A stretch of 40,907 nt of DNA from Holophagales bacterium (GTDB taxonomy: Bacteria; Acidobacteriota; Thermoanaerobaculia; Multivoradales; Multivoraceae): contig VXUF01000048.1 in assembly GCA_009837085.1 (NCBI GenBank), positions 110,662 through 151,568 of the forward strand. The letters run 5' to 3'. Shown here in pieces: positions 19,397 to 28,285 of the stretch (the first letter of the stretch is position 1; every line of letters begins with the position of its first letter). The translations under genes were made by a program, and so were the position numbers. The notes beneath the pieces are model-generated. The model had not been told where the DNA came from, did no database searches, and worked only from the letters and a program-made list of their open reading frames with translations.

Positions 19397-21619
19397 TTAG
19401 GTCCAGCTCAGGTCGTGCTTCGAGATCGGCAGCGAGCGGATCCGCTTGCCGGTGACGGCAAAGATCGCGTTGCACAGGGCCGGCGGCACTGGCGGCAGCG
19501 CGGGCTCACCCAGACCGGTGGGCTGGTTGTCGCTCATCACCCAGTGGACTTCCACCGGCGGCGCCTGGTCGATGCGGAGCAGCTTGAAGTTGTGGAAGTT
19601 GCTCTCGTTCGTGCGGCCGCCGTCGAAGGTGATCTCCTGGTCGAGCGCCTGGCCGAGGCCGTCGAGGGCCGCGCCCTGGACCTGGTTGACGGCGTTGCTC
19701 GGGTTGACGAGCTGTCTGCCGACGTCGCCGGCGACCCAGATCCTGTCGACGCCGAGTTCGCCTTCCTTGCTGACCGTGGCCTGGACGACTTCGGCGAAGT
19801 AGCCGCGGTGGCTGAAGTGGAACGCGACGCCCTGGGCGGTGCCCTCGGGCAGGTCCGCCTTGCCCCAACCCGACTTGTCGCGCACGAGTTCGAGCACGGC
19901 CTTCATCCGCTTTGGGTCGAAGGCTGTCCTGGTCCCGGCTGGCGCCGAGTCGAGCAGGTCGAGCCGGAACTGGAGCGGATCCTTTCCGGCTTCGGCCGCG
20001 AGCTCGTCGATGAACGACTGGACGACGAACGAGATCGCGTTGCTTGTCGGAGCGCGCAGCGCCCCGGTCGGGATGCCGAGCGGCATCTTCGACGCCTGGA
20101 GGGCGAAGTTCGGCACGAAGCCCTGGGGGAACTCGTTCGGCATCATCTCGGCGCTCGGGGCGAATCGCCGACCCTCGCCGAAGCTGACGAAGTGGTCGCG
20201 CCACGCTGTCAGGTTGCCGGCCTCGTCGAGACCGCCCTGCAGATAGTGGTAGCCGCCGGGGCGGAAGTAGTCGAAACGGGTGTCGTCCTCGCGGTTCCAC
20301 ACCAGCTTGACCGGAACTCCCGCCTGCCGCGCGATCAGCGCCGCCTCGAGCATGTAGTCCCAGTACAAGCGCCTCCCGAAGCCCCCTCCCATCCGGGTCA
20401 GGTGGATCGTGATCTGATCCTCGGGAATGCCCAGCGCCTTGGCCAGGTCTCCGCGCGCGAACTGTGGAGTCTGGATCGGCGCCCACATCTCGAGCCCGCC
20501 ATCGTGGAAGTGTGCGGTGGTGTTCTGCGGTTCGAGCGGCGCATGGGCGAGGAAGGGGTACTGGTAGGCGGCCTCGAGCGTCTTCGCCGCGGAGGCCAGG
20601 GCGCCCGCCGCGTCGCCGTCGTTCCTGAGATCCTGTTCCGGCGCCTGCTTCGACAGCTCCTCGGCCCGCCGGTCGAAGGCTGCGGTGCTCTGGGACGCGG
20701 TCGGCCCCTCGTCCCAGGTGACCTCCAGCTTGCTTCGGGCCTCGTTGATCAGCCACCAGGAGTCGCCGACGATGGCGATGCCGTTGGGCGGCGCGACCTG
20801 AAACATCGAGGGCCCGGCGCTTCCGGCCTGAGCGGCCGAGTCGACGACGAAGGCGTCGGTGACGCCGGGCGACGCCTTGACCGCGTCGAGGTTGGCGCTC
20901 TTCACCTTGCCGCCGTGGACCCGGCACTTCTCGAACACGGCGTACTTCATGCCGGGCACGGTGACGTCGATGCCGAAGAGGGGCTTGCCGGTGACGATCT
21001 CCGGGTTGTCGACGCCGGGGATCTCCTGGCCGATGATCCTGAAGTCCTTCGCGTCCTTGAGCGGGACGGTCCGGGGACTCGGCGGCTCGATGTCGGCCGC
21101 GGCGCTCGCTAGTTCGCCGTAGGACAGCGACTTGTTCTTGAAGTGGACGGCGCCGGCCTCGGTGGTGCACTTCTCGGGCTTGGTCTTCCACTCCTTCGCC
21201 GCGGCTTCGACGAGCATGGCGCGGGCGGCCGCGCCCACGCGGCGCATCGACTCGTAGTGCATCGGCGTGGCCATGCTGCCGCCGGCCATCTGGCCCCGGT
21301 ACTTCGTCGCGTCGAAGTCCGCCTGCTCGACGCGCACCTGGCTCCAGGGGATGTCGAGCTCTTCAGCGATGAGCATCGGCAGCATCGTCTTGACGCCCTG
21401 ACCGATCTCGGGGTTCTGGGCCATGATCGTCGCGATGCCGTTCGGCGTCAGGCGGATGAACGCGTTGAGCGCCGTCTCGGCGTCGGCGGTAGCGGCGAAG
21501 GCGCCGCGCGCGCCGTCCAGCGGGAAGCGGGCTCCGAGGAGCATGCCGCCGCCGGCCAGGGCGGTGACGTGAAGGAAGCCGCGCCGGGAGAGGTTGCCTG
21601 TCTTGTCCACGGCGTTCAT
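19397..21619 (-). CDS. iorB: Molybdopterin-binding aldehyde/xanthine-type hydroxylase, IorB-like large subunit
   Basis: Catalytic molybdenum subunit of a two-subunit hydroxylase resembling isoquinoline 1-oxidoreductase; the true substrate is open. The 740-residue protein has a twin-arginine signal ([16 protein letters not shown]), so the folded complex is exported to the periplasm. Characteristic stretches include [35 protein letters not shown] and the C-terminal [11 protein letters not shown]. The fused two-domain layout without FAD or FeS parts is IorB-like. ATG 21619 overlaps the end of the small-subunit gene by four bases. Confidence 0.9.
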   Translation of the reverse strand: MNAVDKTGNLSRRGFLHVTALAGGGMLLGARFPLDGARGAFAATADAETALNAFIRLTPNGIATIMAQNPEIGQGVKTMLPMLIAEELDIPWSQVRVEQADFDATKYRGQMAGGSMATPMHYESMRRVGAAARAMLVEAAAKEWKTKPEKCTTEAGAVHFKNKSLSYGELASAAADIEPPSPRTVPLKDAKDFRIIGQEIPGVDNPEIVTGKPLFGIDVTVPGMKYAVFEKCRVHGGKVKSANLDAVKASPGVTDAFVVDSAAQAGSAGPSMFQVAPPNGIAIVGDSWWLINEARSKLEVTWDEGPTASQSTAAFDRRAEELSKQAPEQDLRNDGDAAGALASAAKTLEAAYQYPFLAHAPLEPQNTTAHFHDGGLEMWAPIQTPQFARGDLAKALGIPEDQITIHLTRMGGGFGRRLYWDYMLEAALIARQAGVPVKLVWNREDDTRFDYFRPGGYHYLQGGLDEAGNLTAWRDHFVSFGEGRRFAPSAEMMPNEFPQGFVPNFALQASKMPLGIPTGALRAPTSNAISFVVQSFIDELAAEAGKDPLQFRLDLLDSAPAGTRTAFDPKRMKAVLELVRDKSGWGKADLPEGTAQGVAFHFSHRGYFAEVVQATVSKEGELGVDRIWVAGDVGRQLVNPSNAVNQVQGAALDGLGQALDQEITFDGGRTNESNFHNFKLLRIDQAPPVEVHWVMSDNQPTGLGEPALPPVPPALCNAIFAVTGKRIRSLPISKHDLSWT

Positions 21620-22128
21620 GCCTCACTCCCTCCCGCGCCCGTGGCCGTTTCGTGACTGGTGGCCGATGGAGCCTGTGCGATGTCCGCGGCGCGATGGATG
21701 GCCGTCCGGATGCGGCTGTAGGTCGCGCAGCGGCAGATGTTCCCGCTCATCGCTTCGTCGATGTCGTCGTCAGTGGGCGCCGGGTTGCTCGCGAGGAGCG
21801 CCGAGGCCGACATGATCTGGCCGGCCTGGCAGTAGCCACACTGGGGTACGTCGATTTCTTGCCAGGCGAGCTGCACGGGATGGGCGCCGTCCTCGGACAG
21901 GCCTTCGATCGTCGTGACCTCCTTGCCCTCGGCGCGCGAGACCGGCATGCGGCAACTGCGCTCCGGCTCGCCGTCGACGTGCACCGTGCAGGCCCCGCAG
22001 AAGGACCGGCCGCAGCCGAACTTGGTGCCCTTGAGGTCGAGTTCGTCGCGGAGAACCCACAGCAGGGGCATCTCCGGCGGCGCGTCGACCGTCGTCGACT
22101 TGCCGTTCAGCGTGAAGGCGATTGCCAT
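21616..22128 (-). CDS. iorA: (2Fe-2S) electron-transfer subunit, IorA-like
   Basis: A 170-residue iron-sulfur subunit partnering the IorB-like protein. The plant-ferredoxin-type cluster ligands are Cys39, Cys44, Cys47 and Cys59; the C-terminal helical cluster ligands are Cys97, Cys100, Cys132 and Cys134 (C-G-Y-C-Q-A-G-Q and I-C-R-C). All eight cysteines are present. GAGGAG lies nine bases before the ATG. It lacks its own export signal, as usual when the TAT signal sits on the large subunit. Confidence 0.93.
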   Translation of the reverse strand: MAIAFTLNGKSTTVDAPPEMPLLWVLRDELDLKGTKFGCGRSFCGACTVHVDGEPERSCRMPVSRAEGKEVTTIEGLSEDGAHPVQLAWQEIDVPQCGYCQAGQIMSASALLASNPAPTDDDIDEAMSGNICRCATYSRIRTAIHRAADIAQAPSATSHETATGAGGSEA

Positions 22129-22232
22129 GAGTTCATTCTCCTCGAGGGCCGTTGCGGGGCGGCGACTTACTGGCTGGTCATACAGTGAATGAAACGCGGA
22201 GAGAGGTCAAGGGCTCGCCCGCGATATGGCGC

Positions 22233-23777
22233 TCAGTTCTGAAATGCCTCCAGCTTTCGCCGGAGGGACCGGCAGAGGCTGGAACCGTCGCCGCCCGTCT
22301 CGTAGACGTAACGGTCGGGCCGAATCAACACGCTGGACGCGTTGTTCCGGCCAAGCCAGCGGGTGAGTTCGCCATTCGCGTCGGACAGGTCGCGGCCGAG
22401 CTGGAGGACGGTGCCGCCGAGAACCTCCGTGAACCAGTCCATGTCGTCGCCGGTGGTCGGGGAACTCACGATGAGAGAGAACTCCGGACCCAGCAGGTCG
22501 TCGAGCCAGGTTTCGCCGCCGGCGGTCGTCACGCGGGGCCTGATCATGCGTGCACCGGAGGCCTCCGAGCTCCCGATCAGCCCCCGTTGGTAGGGCTGCC
22601 GGTTCGTCATGCGCCGCATCAGGGAGAAGCCGGTCTTTCTCTTCCTGCGGCCGCGGAAGAAGGAGTAGTTGCGGTTCGCGATGGCGAGCGGAGTCGAGGC
22701 GCTGATCATCCGCCCCCGCTTCGATGCGCCCTCGATCAGGCGCGCGCAGTGATCCCAGCACTCTTCCTGGTAGGTGTCCAGAAGCGCCGGTCCGGCGAGC
22801 CCCCGAAACAGGAGTTCGAACTTGAAGGCCACGTTCAGGGCGTCGCGGATGCCCATGTTGAGACCCTGGCCGGAGAAGGGCGGCGACTGATGGGCGGCGT
22901 CTCCGGCCAGCAGCAGTCGACCGGCGCGCCACGCCTTCGGCATCGAGCCATGGAAGAGGAATGGCTGAACACGAAGGATCTCGCACGAAGACGGGTCGAA
23001 GTACTCGGAGATCGCCTCGAGGGAATCTTCGGCGGTGAAGTTCCGGGCGAGCGCTTCACCGGCCTCGAAGTCGAAACGGACGTGCTTGTGGTGCCCCTTG
23101 AAGTACACGACGGAACGGTTGCGCCGGCACCTGATCTCGGAGCCGTCCGGAAGGGAATCGAAGAGCTTCTGGTCGTGGACCACGAGGTCGACGACGATCC
23201 ACTGGCGCCGGTAGCCGAAGTCGACCCGTTCCGACCCGATCGCCGAGCGGCAGAAGCTGCCGCCGCCGTCAGCTCCGACGGCGTAGCGTCCGGTGAACTC
23301 ATGGCGCTCGCCGGTGTCGCGGTGCGTCGCGACCACTTTCGCGGCTTCGCCCGAACCGTCGACCGCGCACACGTTGTAGCCGAGGAACGCGTCGACTGCG
23401 ACGCCCTTCGGGAAGTCGTCGCGCAGCAGGCGCTCGAGCGCGGGCTGGTGGAACACCATGCCGCCCATCGGGAAGCCGAACCGCTTCCGGGCTTGCAGAA
23501 AGTCGAGCGTCATGAGGGGCCGGCGTTTCGCGTCGACGAACTCGTTCCGCGCGTAGGGCGACGCGTCGTCGGGGATCAGCCTCTGGAGGATTCCCATGGA
23601 CGTGTAGATGCGGCAACTCTCCGGGTCGAGGACCATCGCCCGGGGCGTGGGATAGACATCCGGCTCTCGGTCGAAGATCGCCACCGACCGGCCGCGCGCC
23701 CGTAGCAGGTTGGCGAGCGTGGCGCCCGTCGGCCCGCAGCCGATGATCAGTACGTCGTACTTCGTGTTCTCGCTCAC
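22233..23777 (-). CDS. MhpA-like FAD-dependent aromatic-ring monooxygenase
   Basis: Class A flavoprotein hydroxylase of 514 residues, closest by motif to 3-(3-hydroxyphenyl)propionate hydroxylase and related phenol hydroxylases. N-terminal dinucleotide fold G-C-G-P-T-G-A-T-L-A (13-22), the D-G motif V-G-A-D-G-G-G-S-F-C-R, and the second FAD motif A-G-D-A-A-H-Q-S-P-P-F-S-G-Q-G-L-N. It would use NAD(P)H and O2 to hydroxylate an aromatic ring. The substrate cannot be assigned, and no ring-cleavage dioxygenase follows. GTG start at 23777, diverging from the TIGR03084-like gene across 92 bases. Confidence 0.88.
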   Translation of the reverse strand: MSENTKYDVLIIGCGPTGATLANLLRARGRSVAIFDREPDVYPTPRAMVLDPESCRIYTSMGILQRLIPDDASPYARNEFVDAKRRPLMTLDFLQARKRFGFPMGGMVFHQPALERLLRDDFPKGVAVDAFLGYNVCAVDGSGEAAKVVATHRDTGERHEFTGRYAVGADGGGSFCRSAIGSERVDFGYRRQWIVVDLVVHDQKLFDSLPDGSEIRCRRNRSVVYFKGHHKHVRFDFEAGEALARNFTAEDSLEAISEYFDPSSCEILRVQPFLFHGSMPKAWRAGRLLLAGDAAHQSPPFSGQGLNMGIRDALNVAFKFELLFRGLAGPALLDTYQEECWDHCARLIEGASKRGRMISASTPLAIANRNYSFFRGRRKRKTGFSLMRRMTNRQPYQRGLIGSSEASGARMIRPRVTTAGGETWLDDLLGPEFSLIVSSPTTGDDMDWFTEVLGGTVLQLGRDLSDANGELTRWLGRNNASSVLIRPDRYVYETGGDGSSLCRSLRRKLEAFQN

Positions 23778-23869
23778 GACGCGGCGCCAGGAGCCCGAAA
23801 ACGGGGCAGGCTAGCAGAGGGAAGACGGGGCGGCGCGAGAGGGACGGTAGGCTTCGCCCGCGCGACGAG

Positions 23870-24670
23870 ATGAGCAGCTTCCAGCAGATCGCCGACTTCC
23901 GGGACGAGTGCGACTGCCTCGCCGACGTCCTGGACCCCCTCGCGGAGGCCGACTTCGAGCGGGCCACCCTGTTCAAGGGGTGGACGCTTCACGACGTCGT
24001 CGCGCATCTCCACATCTTCAACTACGCCGCCGACGCCTCCTACCACGATCAGTCCGCCTTCGACGGCTTCAGGCAGTTCATGGCCGAGCGTCGCGGTCGG
24101 CTCACCCTCCGCGAACTGACCGACGAGTGGTTCGAGGGCAAGCGGAACCGCGCGGTCTACGACGTCTGGCGCGAGTACTACCCGAAGATGTGCGATCGGC
24201 TGGAGGGGCTCGACCCGAGGAAGCGCGTGGAGTGGTTCGGACCGCCGATGAGCGTGCGCAGCTCGGTGACCGCCCGGCAGATGGAGACCTGGGCCCATGG
24301 CCAGGAGGTCTTCGACGTGCTGGGACTCGACCGCGCCGAGTCGGACCGGATCAGGAACATCGCCTTCCTCGGGTTCAACACCTTCGGCTGGACTTACGTG
24401 GTGCGCGGCCTCGAAGTGCCGGGCGTCGTTCCGGCGCTCGAGCTGACGGCGCCTTCCGGCGAGGTCTGGACCTGGAACGCGGACGAGACGACCAACCGGA
24501 TCACCGGCGCCGCGGTCGAGTTCGCCCAGGTGGTGACACAGGTCCGCAACGTCGCGGACACGTCGCTCGACGTTGTGGGGCCGGTCGCCACCGAGTGGAT
24601 GGGGATGGCGCAGTGCTTCGCCGGCGGGCCTGAAGAGCCGCCGGCGCCGGGCACGCGGCACAAGGCGTAG
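23870..24670 (+). CDS. TIGR03084-family (DinB/maleylpyruvate isomerase-like) metal-binding protein
   Basis: The 266-residue protein starts with a four-helix DinB-like domain: G-W-T-L-H-D-V-V-A-H-L-H (first metal histidines) and M-E-T-W-A-H-G-Q-E-V-F-D (third histidine). This matches the metal-binding family described as TIGR03084, related to mycothiol-dependent maleylpyruvate isomerase. Members occur near acyl-CoA and aromatic-compound genes; the reaction is not established. ATG 23870 follows GACGAG. The position opposite an MhpA-like hydroxylase supports a role in the same catabolic programme. Confidence 0.8.
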   Translation: MSSFQQIADFRDECDCLADVLDPLAEADFERATLFKGWTLHDVVAHLHIFNYAADASYHDQSAFDGFRQFMAERRGRLTLRELTDEWFEGKRNRAVYDVWREYYPKMCDRLEGLDPRKRVEWFGPPMSVRSSVTARQMETWAHGQEVFDVLGLDRAESDRIRNIAFLGFNTFGWTYVVRGLEVPGVVPALELTAPSGEVWTWNADETTNRITGAAVEFAQVVTQVRNVADTSLDVVGPVATEWMGMAQCFAGGPEEPPAPGTRHKA

Positions 24671-24676
24671 CGCCGC

Positions 24677-24685
24677 TGCTAAACT
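24677..24685 (+). promoter_or_regulatory. Extended -10 of tRNA-Gln promoter
   Basis: TGCTAAACT, with TAAACT at 24680-24685, lies 20 bases before the tRNA and just after the stop of the TIGR03084-like gene. It is the same GCTAnnnT pattern seen at tRNA-Ser. Confidence 0.5.
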
Positions 24686-24705
24686 GCCCGGCTTGCCGCT
24701 ACCGC

Positions 24706-24779
24706 TGGGAGGTCGTCTAACGGTAGGACATGCGGCTCTGGACCGTAGAATCGGGGTTCGAATCCCTGCCTCCCAGCCA
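24706..24779 (+). tRNA. tRNA-Gln(CUG)
   Basis: Acceptor TGGGAGG (24706-24712) pairs with CCTCCCA (24769-24775), then G73 and encoded CCA (24777-24779). The anticodon stem TGCGG / CCGTA encloses CTCTGGA, giving anticodon CTG. U1-A72 and G73 are glutamine identity features. The T-loop TTCGAAT is present. Confidence 0.95.
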
Positions 24780-24814
24780 CATCAGAGCGCCTGAGCCGCG
24801 TTGCTCCGGAAGGC

Positions 24815-25102
24815 CTACACGCCCTCGACGATTACGACATCCGTGTCGGTCGACTGGCTGAGCTTCTCTCTCAGGTCAGCGAAGGCGGCCCCGTCCTGCC
24901 ATTCCTTGGCCTGTTCGACGCTGTCGAACTCGACGATGACGAGACGATCGGGCTTCCAGTCGCCACGGATGGCCTCGGCGGCGCCGCCGCGCACCAGGTA
25001 GCGGCCGCCGTGGGCCTCGACGACCGCCGGCACCTCCTCCAGAGCGCGGTTGTAGGCGGCTTCATCTTTCACTTGAACACTGATGATCGCGTATCCAGCC
25101 AT
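24815..25102 (-). CDS. DUF1330 family protein
   Basis: A small cytoplasmic protein of 95 residues with a ferredoxin-like (dimeric alpha/beta barrel) fold. It shows G-Y-A-I-I-S-V-Q-V-K-D-E-A-A-Y, G-G-R-Y-L-V-R-G-G and L-V-I-V-E-F-D-S-V-E-Q-A-K-E-W, the usual DUF1330 pattern. No biochemical role is established for the family. A strong AGGAGG lies seven bases before the ATG. Convergent with tRNA-Gln and next to the PQQ dehydrogenase gene. Confidence 0.9.
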   Translation of the reverse strand: MAGYAIISVQVKDEAAYNRALEEVPAVVEAHGGRYLVRGGAAEAIRGDWKPDRLVIVEFDSVEQAKEWQDGAAFADLREKLSQSTDTDVVIVEGV

Positions 25103-25131
25103 GGTGGGGCCTCCTAGCCGTGGGTTGAGTG

Positions 25132-26904
25132 TCAGGGTAGCGCGAACACGAACAGGTTGTTGCCCGAGCTGGGACGCAGCTCCGGTGTGAGCCCGGACAG
25201 CAGGGCCGCTGACCGGTTGCCCGTGCTGGCCGCGACGTACTGGCGTCCGTCGACGGCGTAGGTGATCGGGAAGCCGGTCACGGGCGAGCCGAGGTTGATC
25301 TCCCAGAGGCTCTCGCCGGTCTCATCGTCCAGGGCCCGGAACCGGCCGTTGCCGTCGCCGACGAAGACCAGGCCGCCACCGGTCACGAACAGGGACATCA
25401 GGCCCGCGCGCTGCTCGTAGATCCAGAGCGACTTGCCCGTTTCGGCGGACACGGCGTGGACGGATCCGCTCAGGTCGGTGCCGGGCGCGATCTGGTGCTC
25501 GGCGTCCAGGGCGTAGATCTGGAGCCGGCCGGAGCGGGTCGCCGTCATCAGGGCGCAGGAGTTGCGCATCGGCACGTACATCGCGTTCGTCAGCGGGCTG
25601 TAGGCGCCCGCCTGCCAGTCCTTGCCGCCGATGTAGGTGGGGCAGACGTAGGCCTCCTGGCCCAGCTCGCGGAACACGACTTCCGAGTTCTCGGTGACCG
25701 CGCCGCTGGCGCCGTCGATCGTGCTGATCACGTTCTGGCGGATCGTCGGCCGCGCCCACAGGAACTCGCCGGTCTCGCGGTTGAGGGTGTAGACGACGCC
25801 CGTCTTGCCGGGGATGCCGGTGATCACCTTGCGCGTCTCGCCCGATTCGAGGCGGGGGTTGATCCAGTCGACTTCGTCGGCGTCGGGGGCGACCGCCGTA
25901 TCGACGAGCATGCGCTCGAAGGGATGGTCGAGGTCCCAGTGGTCGTTGAGATGCTGGTAGTGCCAGGCGATCTCGCCTGTGTTCGCGTCGAGTGCGAGGG
26001 TCGAGTTGTGGTACAGGTGCCGGAGGTCGCGGCCGCCGAGCAGGAACTTCGGCGCCGGCGAGGTCACCGACGTGCCGATGTAGATGAGTTCCAGGCCCGG
26101 GTCGTAGCTCGGCACCATCCAGGTGCCGACGTGGGTGCGGTCCTCGAACGGGATGTCGCCCCAGGTTTCGTCGCCCGGTTCCCCCGGTGCCGGGACCGTG
26201 CGGCGCCGCCAGAGCTCGGCCCCGGTCTCCGCGTCGTGAGCGACGATGACGCAGGAGTCGGGCCCGCCGCGGGGCAGGCAACTGCGGCCCGAGATCACCT
26301 TGCCATCGGCGATGATCGGGCCGGAACTGTGCATGGCCGGCTGCGTCTTGTAGTCGAGGATCATCGTCTCCCAGACCAGCTCGCCCGTCACGGCATCGAG
26401 CGCGAAGACGAAGTTGTCGACGCTGGTGTCGATGATCAGGCCGCCGTGGATCGCGATGTTGCGGTTGTTCGCGGCGAGGCCTCCGACCTGCTGGAGGATG
26501 TTGTCCGGGTGCTCCCGGCGGTACTCCCAGATGAGGTCTCCGCTCACCGCGTCGATGGCCTGGATGACGTCGATGGGGTTCGGCATGTACATCACGCCGT
26601 CGTAGACGAGCGGCGTTCCCTGCTGGCGGCCCTCGCTCATGCCCCTGGACCAGACCAGCCGCAGCTTGCCGACGTTCTCGGCCGTGACCTGGTCGAGCGG
26701 ACTGTAGGCCCAGCCGTCGAGCGTCCGGCGCCACATCAGCCAGTCGTCGTCGCTCGGGTTCTGGAGCATGGCGTCCGTGACCGGGACGATGTCGCCGCGT
26801 TCGGGTGACTGCGTCGGTTGGGCTTCGGCGACCCGAACGCTCGGGACAGCGACGAGAACGGCGGCGAGGAGCGCCGCCCGGGGGAAGAGGTCACGCTGAG
26901 TCAC
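25132..26904 (-). CDS. PQQ-dependent dehydrogenase (quinoprotein), exported
   Basis: An eight-bladed beta-propeller dehydrogenase of about 590 residues, probably oxidising an alcohol or sugar in the periplasm. A signal peptide (A-A-L-L-A-A-V-L-V-A-V) is followed by repeated tryptophan-docking blades such as A-L-D-A-V-T-G-E-L-V-W, A-H-D-A-E-T-G-A-E-L-W and T-L-N-R-E-T-G-E-F-L-W. H-W-D-L-D-H-P carries the likely catalytic Asp. I see no adjacent cysteine pair of the methanol-dehydrogenase type and no haem motif, so a separate electron acceptor is needed. GTG start at 26904, with TAGAGT only nine bases upstream, giving an almost leaderless transcript. Confidence 0.87.
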   Translation of the reverse strand: MTQRDLFPRAALLAAVLVAVPSVRVAEAQPTQSPERGDIVPVTDAMLQNPSDDDWLMWRRTLDGWAYSPLDQVTAENVGKLRLVWSRGMSEGRQQGTPLVYDGVMYMPNPIDVIQAIDAVSGDLIWEYRREHPDNILQQVGGLAANNRNIAIHGGLIIDTSVDNFVFALDAVTGELVWETMILDYKTQPAMHSSGPIIADGKVISGRSCLPRGGPDSCVIVAHDAETGAELWRRRTVPAPGEPGDETWGDIPFEDRTHVGTWMVPSYDPGLELIYIGTSVTSPAPKFLLGGRDLRHLYHNSTLALDANTGEIAWHYQHLNDHWDLDHPFERMLVDTAVAPDADEVDWINPRLESGETRKVITGIPGKTGVVYTLNRETGEFLWARPTIRQNVISTIDGASGAVTENSEVVFRELGQEAYVCPTYIGGKDWQAGAYSPLTNAMYVPMRNSCALMTATRSGRLQIYALDAEHQIAPGTDLSGSVHAVSAETGKSLWIYEQRAGLMSLFVTGGGLVFVGDGNGRFRALDDETGESLWEINLGSPVTGFPITYAVDGRQYVAASTGNRSAALLSGLTPELRPSSGNNLFVFALP

Positions 26905-26913
26905 GAAGGTGCG

Positions 26914-26921
26914 ACTCTAGC
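26914..26921 (-). promoter_or_regulatory. -10 element of the PQQ dehydrogenase gene
   Basis: On the minus strand GCTAGAGT, with TAGAGT at 26919-26914, ends nine bases before the GTG start. It fits the GCTAnnnT pattern and predicts transcription starting at or next to the start codon. Confidence 0.45.
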
Positions 26922-26933
26922 GCGGAAGAATGG

Positions 26934-26992
26934 TCGCCGCTGCGCGGCGCGTTCTTTCCGTAGCCGGCGGGGACGCCGGCGCACCCAGTGTG
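26934..26992 (-). repeat. Modular palindromic repeat, copy E
   Basis: Perfect head on the minus strand (26963-26992) plus the tail module CGCCGC-TGC-GCGGCG at 26935-26949. It separates the PQQ dehydrogenase start from the htrA stop. Confidence 0.8.
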
Positions 26993-27003
26993 TAGCGGCC
27001 GTG

Positions 27004-28140
27004 CTACTGAGGAGCCGAGAGCCGCACTTCCGCTTCGGTCTCCTCTTCGCCGCGGAGCAGGCTTACGGTGACCGAGTCGCCCGGCTGTTGCCCTTCCAAC
27101 ACCGCGCGGATATCGGGGACCGACCGAACCGGTTCGCCCTCGATCGCGGTGATCACGTCGCCGAGAACGACGCTGCCGCGGCGCGTCTGGCGAACGCCAC
27201 GGAGACCGGCGCGGTCGGCGCCTGAGTTGCGCGTAACCTCCAGAACGACGACGCCGTCCACTCGGGGCCGGACGCGTGAGCCCTCGACGAGGGTGACTCC
27301 GAGCTGTGGACGGTTGACTCGACCGTGGGCGATCAGTTCCGGGACGACCCAGTTCACGGTGTCGACCGGAATCGCGAAGCCGATACCGGCCCAGGCGCCG
27401 CCAGACGACACGATCTGCGTGTTGACGCCGATCAGCCGTCCGCTCGAGTCGAGGAGAGGACCGCCGGAGTTGCCCGGGTTGATCGCGGCGTCGGTCTGGA
27501 TGACGCCCTGGAGTTCGCGTCCACCGATCGACTGAACTTCCCGGTCGAGGGCGCTGATGACCCCGGTGGTCAGCGTGTAGTCGAGTCCGAAGGGATTGCC
27601 GATCGCCAGCACGGACTGGCCGACCTGGAGGTCGTTCGACGACCCGACGGGGATCGGCCGCAGCTTCTCCGGGGGAGCCTCGATCCGGAGCACGGCGAGG
27701 TCCATGTCCTGGTCGCTGCCCACCGGGGAGGCCGGCCAGGTGGTCTGGTCGTACAGTGTGACTTCGGCGGCCTGAGCGTTCCGAATCACGTGGAAGTTCG
27801 TGACGATGTGGCCCCTGTCGTCCCACAGGAAGCCGCTGCCAGTGCCGTCCTGAACGCGGTCGAAGCGACGCCCGAAGAAGCTGACCCGCTGCTCCCGCAG
27901 TGTCGTGATGTAGACGACCGACGGCTGCGTCTCGCGGAACAGGTTGACCGTTGCCCGTTCTTCGGGGAGCAGGCCCGAACTCGGCGTCACCGGCCGTGGT
28001 TCGCCCTGACTCTCCGCCTGAAGCACGTTGCCCTGCCAGCGCGAGCCCACGAGGAAGGCAAGCCCGGCAAGCACGAGCAGTCCCGCCGTGGCGGCGATCC
28101 GCGGCCGTTCGGTGGCGCCGTTTGAGGTGGGATCGAGCAT
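27004..28140 (-). CDS. HtrA/Deg-family serine protease with one PDZ domain, membrane anchored
   Basis: Envelope quality-control protease of 378 residues. One N-terminal membrane helix (about 16-32) is followed by a trypsin-like domain with the complete triad: T-N-F-H-V (His117), D-M-D-L-A-V (Asp147) and N-P-G-N-S-G-G-P-L (Ser225). A single PDZ domain (about 270-375) ends the protein. This is the DegS/HhoA-like layout, not the two-PDZ DegP one. ATG at 28140, diverging from the selenoprotein gene. A repeat copy follows its 3' end. Confidence 0.93.
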   Translation of the reverse strand: MLDPTSNGATERPRIAATAGLLVLAGLAFLVGSRWQGNVLQAESQGEPRPVTPSSGLLPEERATVNLFRETQPSVVYITTLREQRVSFFGRRFDRVQDGTGSGFLWDDRGHIVTNFHVIRNAQAAEVTLYDQTTWPASPVGSDQDMDLAVLRIEAPPEKLRPIPVGSSNDLQVGQSVLAIGNPFGLDYTLTTGVISALDREVQSIGGRELQGVIQTDAAINPGNSGGPLLDSSGRLIGVNTQIVSSGGAWAGIGFAIPVDTVNWVVPELIAHGRVNRPQLGVTLVEGSRVRPRVDGVVVLEVTRNSGADRAGLRGVRQTRRGSVVLGDVITAIEGEPVRSVPDIRAVLEGQQPGDSVTVSLLRGEEETEAEVRLSAPQ

Positions 28141-28186
28141 GGGCTGAAGCTAACAGGCAGTAGGGCGGGTTTGTTCCAAAGCGGAG

Positions 28187-28260
28187 CCGGTCTGACGACC
28201 GGCAGGTTTCCCCGGCCGCCTGCGGCGGCAGCCGGCGGGGACGCCGGCGCACCCGGTGTG
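28187..28260 (-). repeat. Modular palindromic repeat, copy F, in a divergent promoter gap
   Basis: Head on the minus strand at 28231-28260 with one change (ACCCGGTGTG). A second hairpin GGCCGCC-TGC-GGCGGC lies at 28214-28228, and a third, GCCGGTC / GACCGGC, around 28187-28203. The head reaches the expected -35 zone of the selenoprotein promoter. Confidence 0.8.
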
Positions 28261-28271
28261 GGTCGCTGAAA

Positions 28272-28279
28272 GCTAGACT
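28272..28279 (+). promoter_or_regulatory. -10 element of the selenoprotein gene, leaderless start
   Basis: GCTAGACT, with TAGACT at 28274-28279, ends six bases before ATG 28286. Transcription would begin at about the A of the start codon, and there is no ribosome-binding site. Confidence 0.5.
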
Positions 28280-28285
28280 GGCCGC

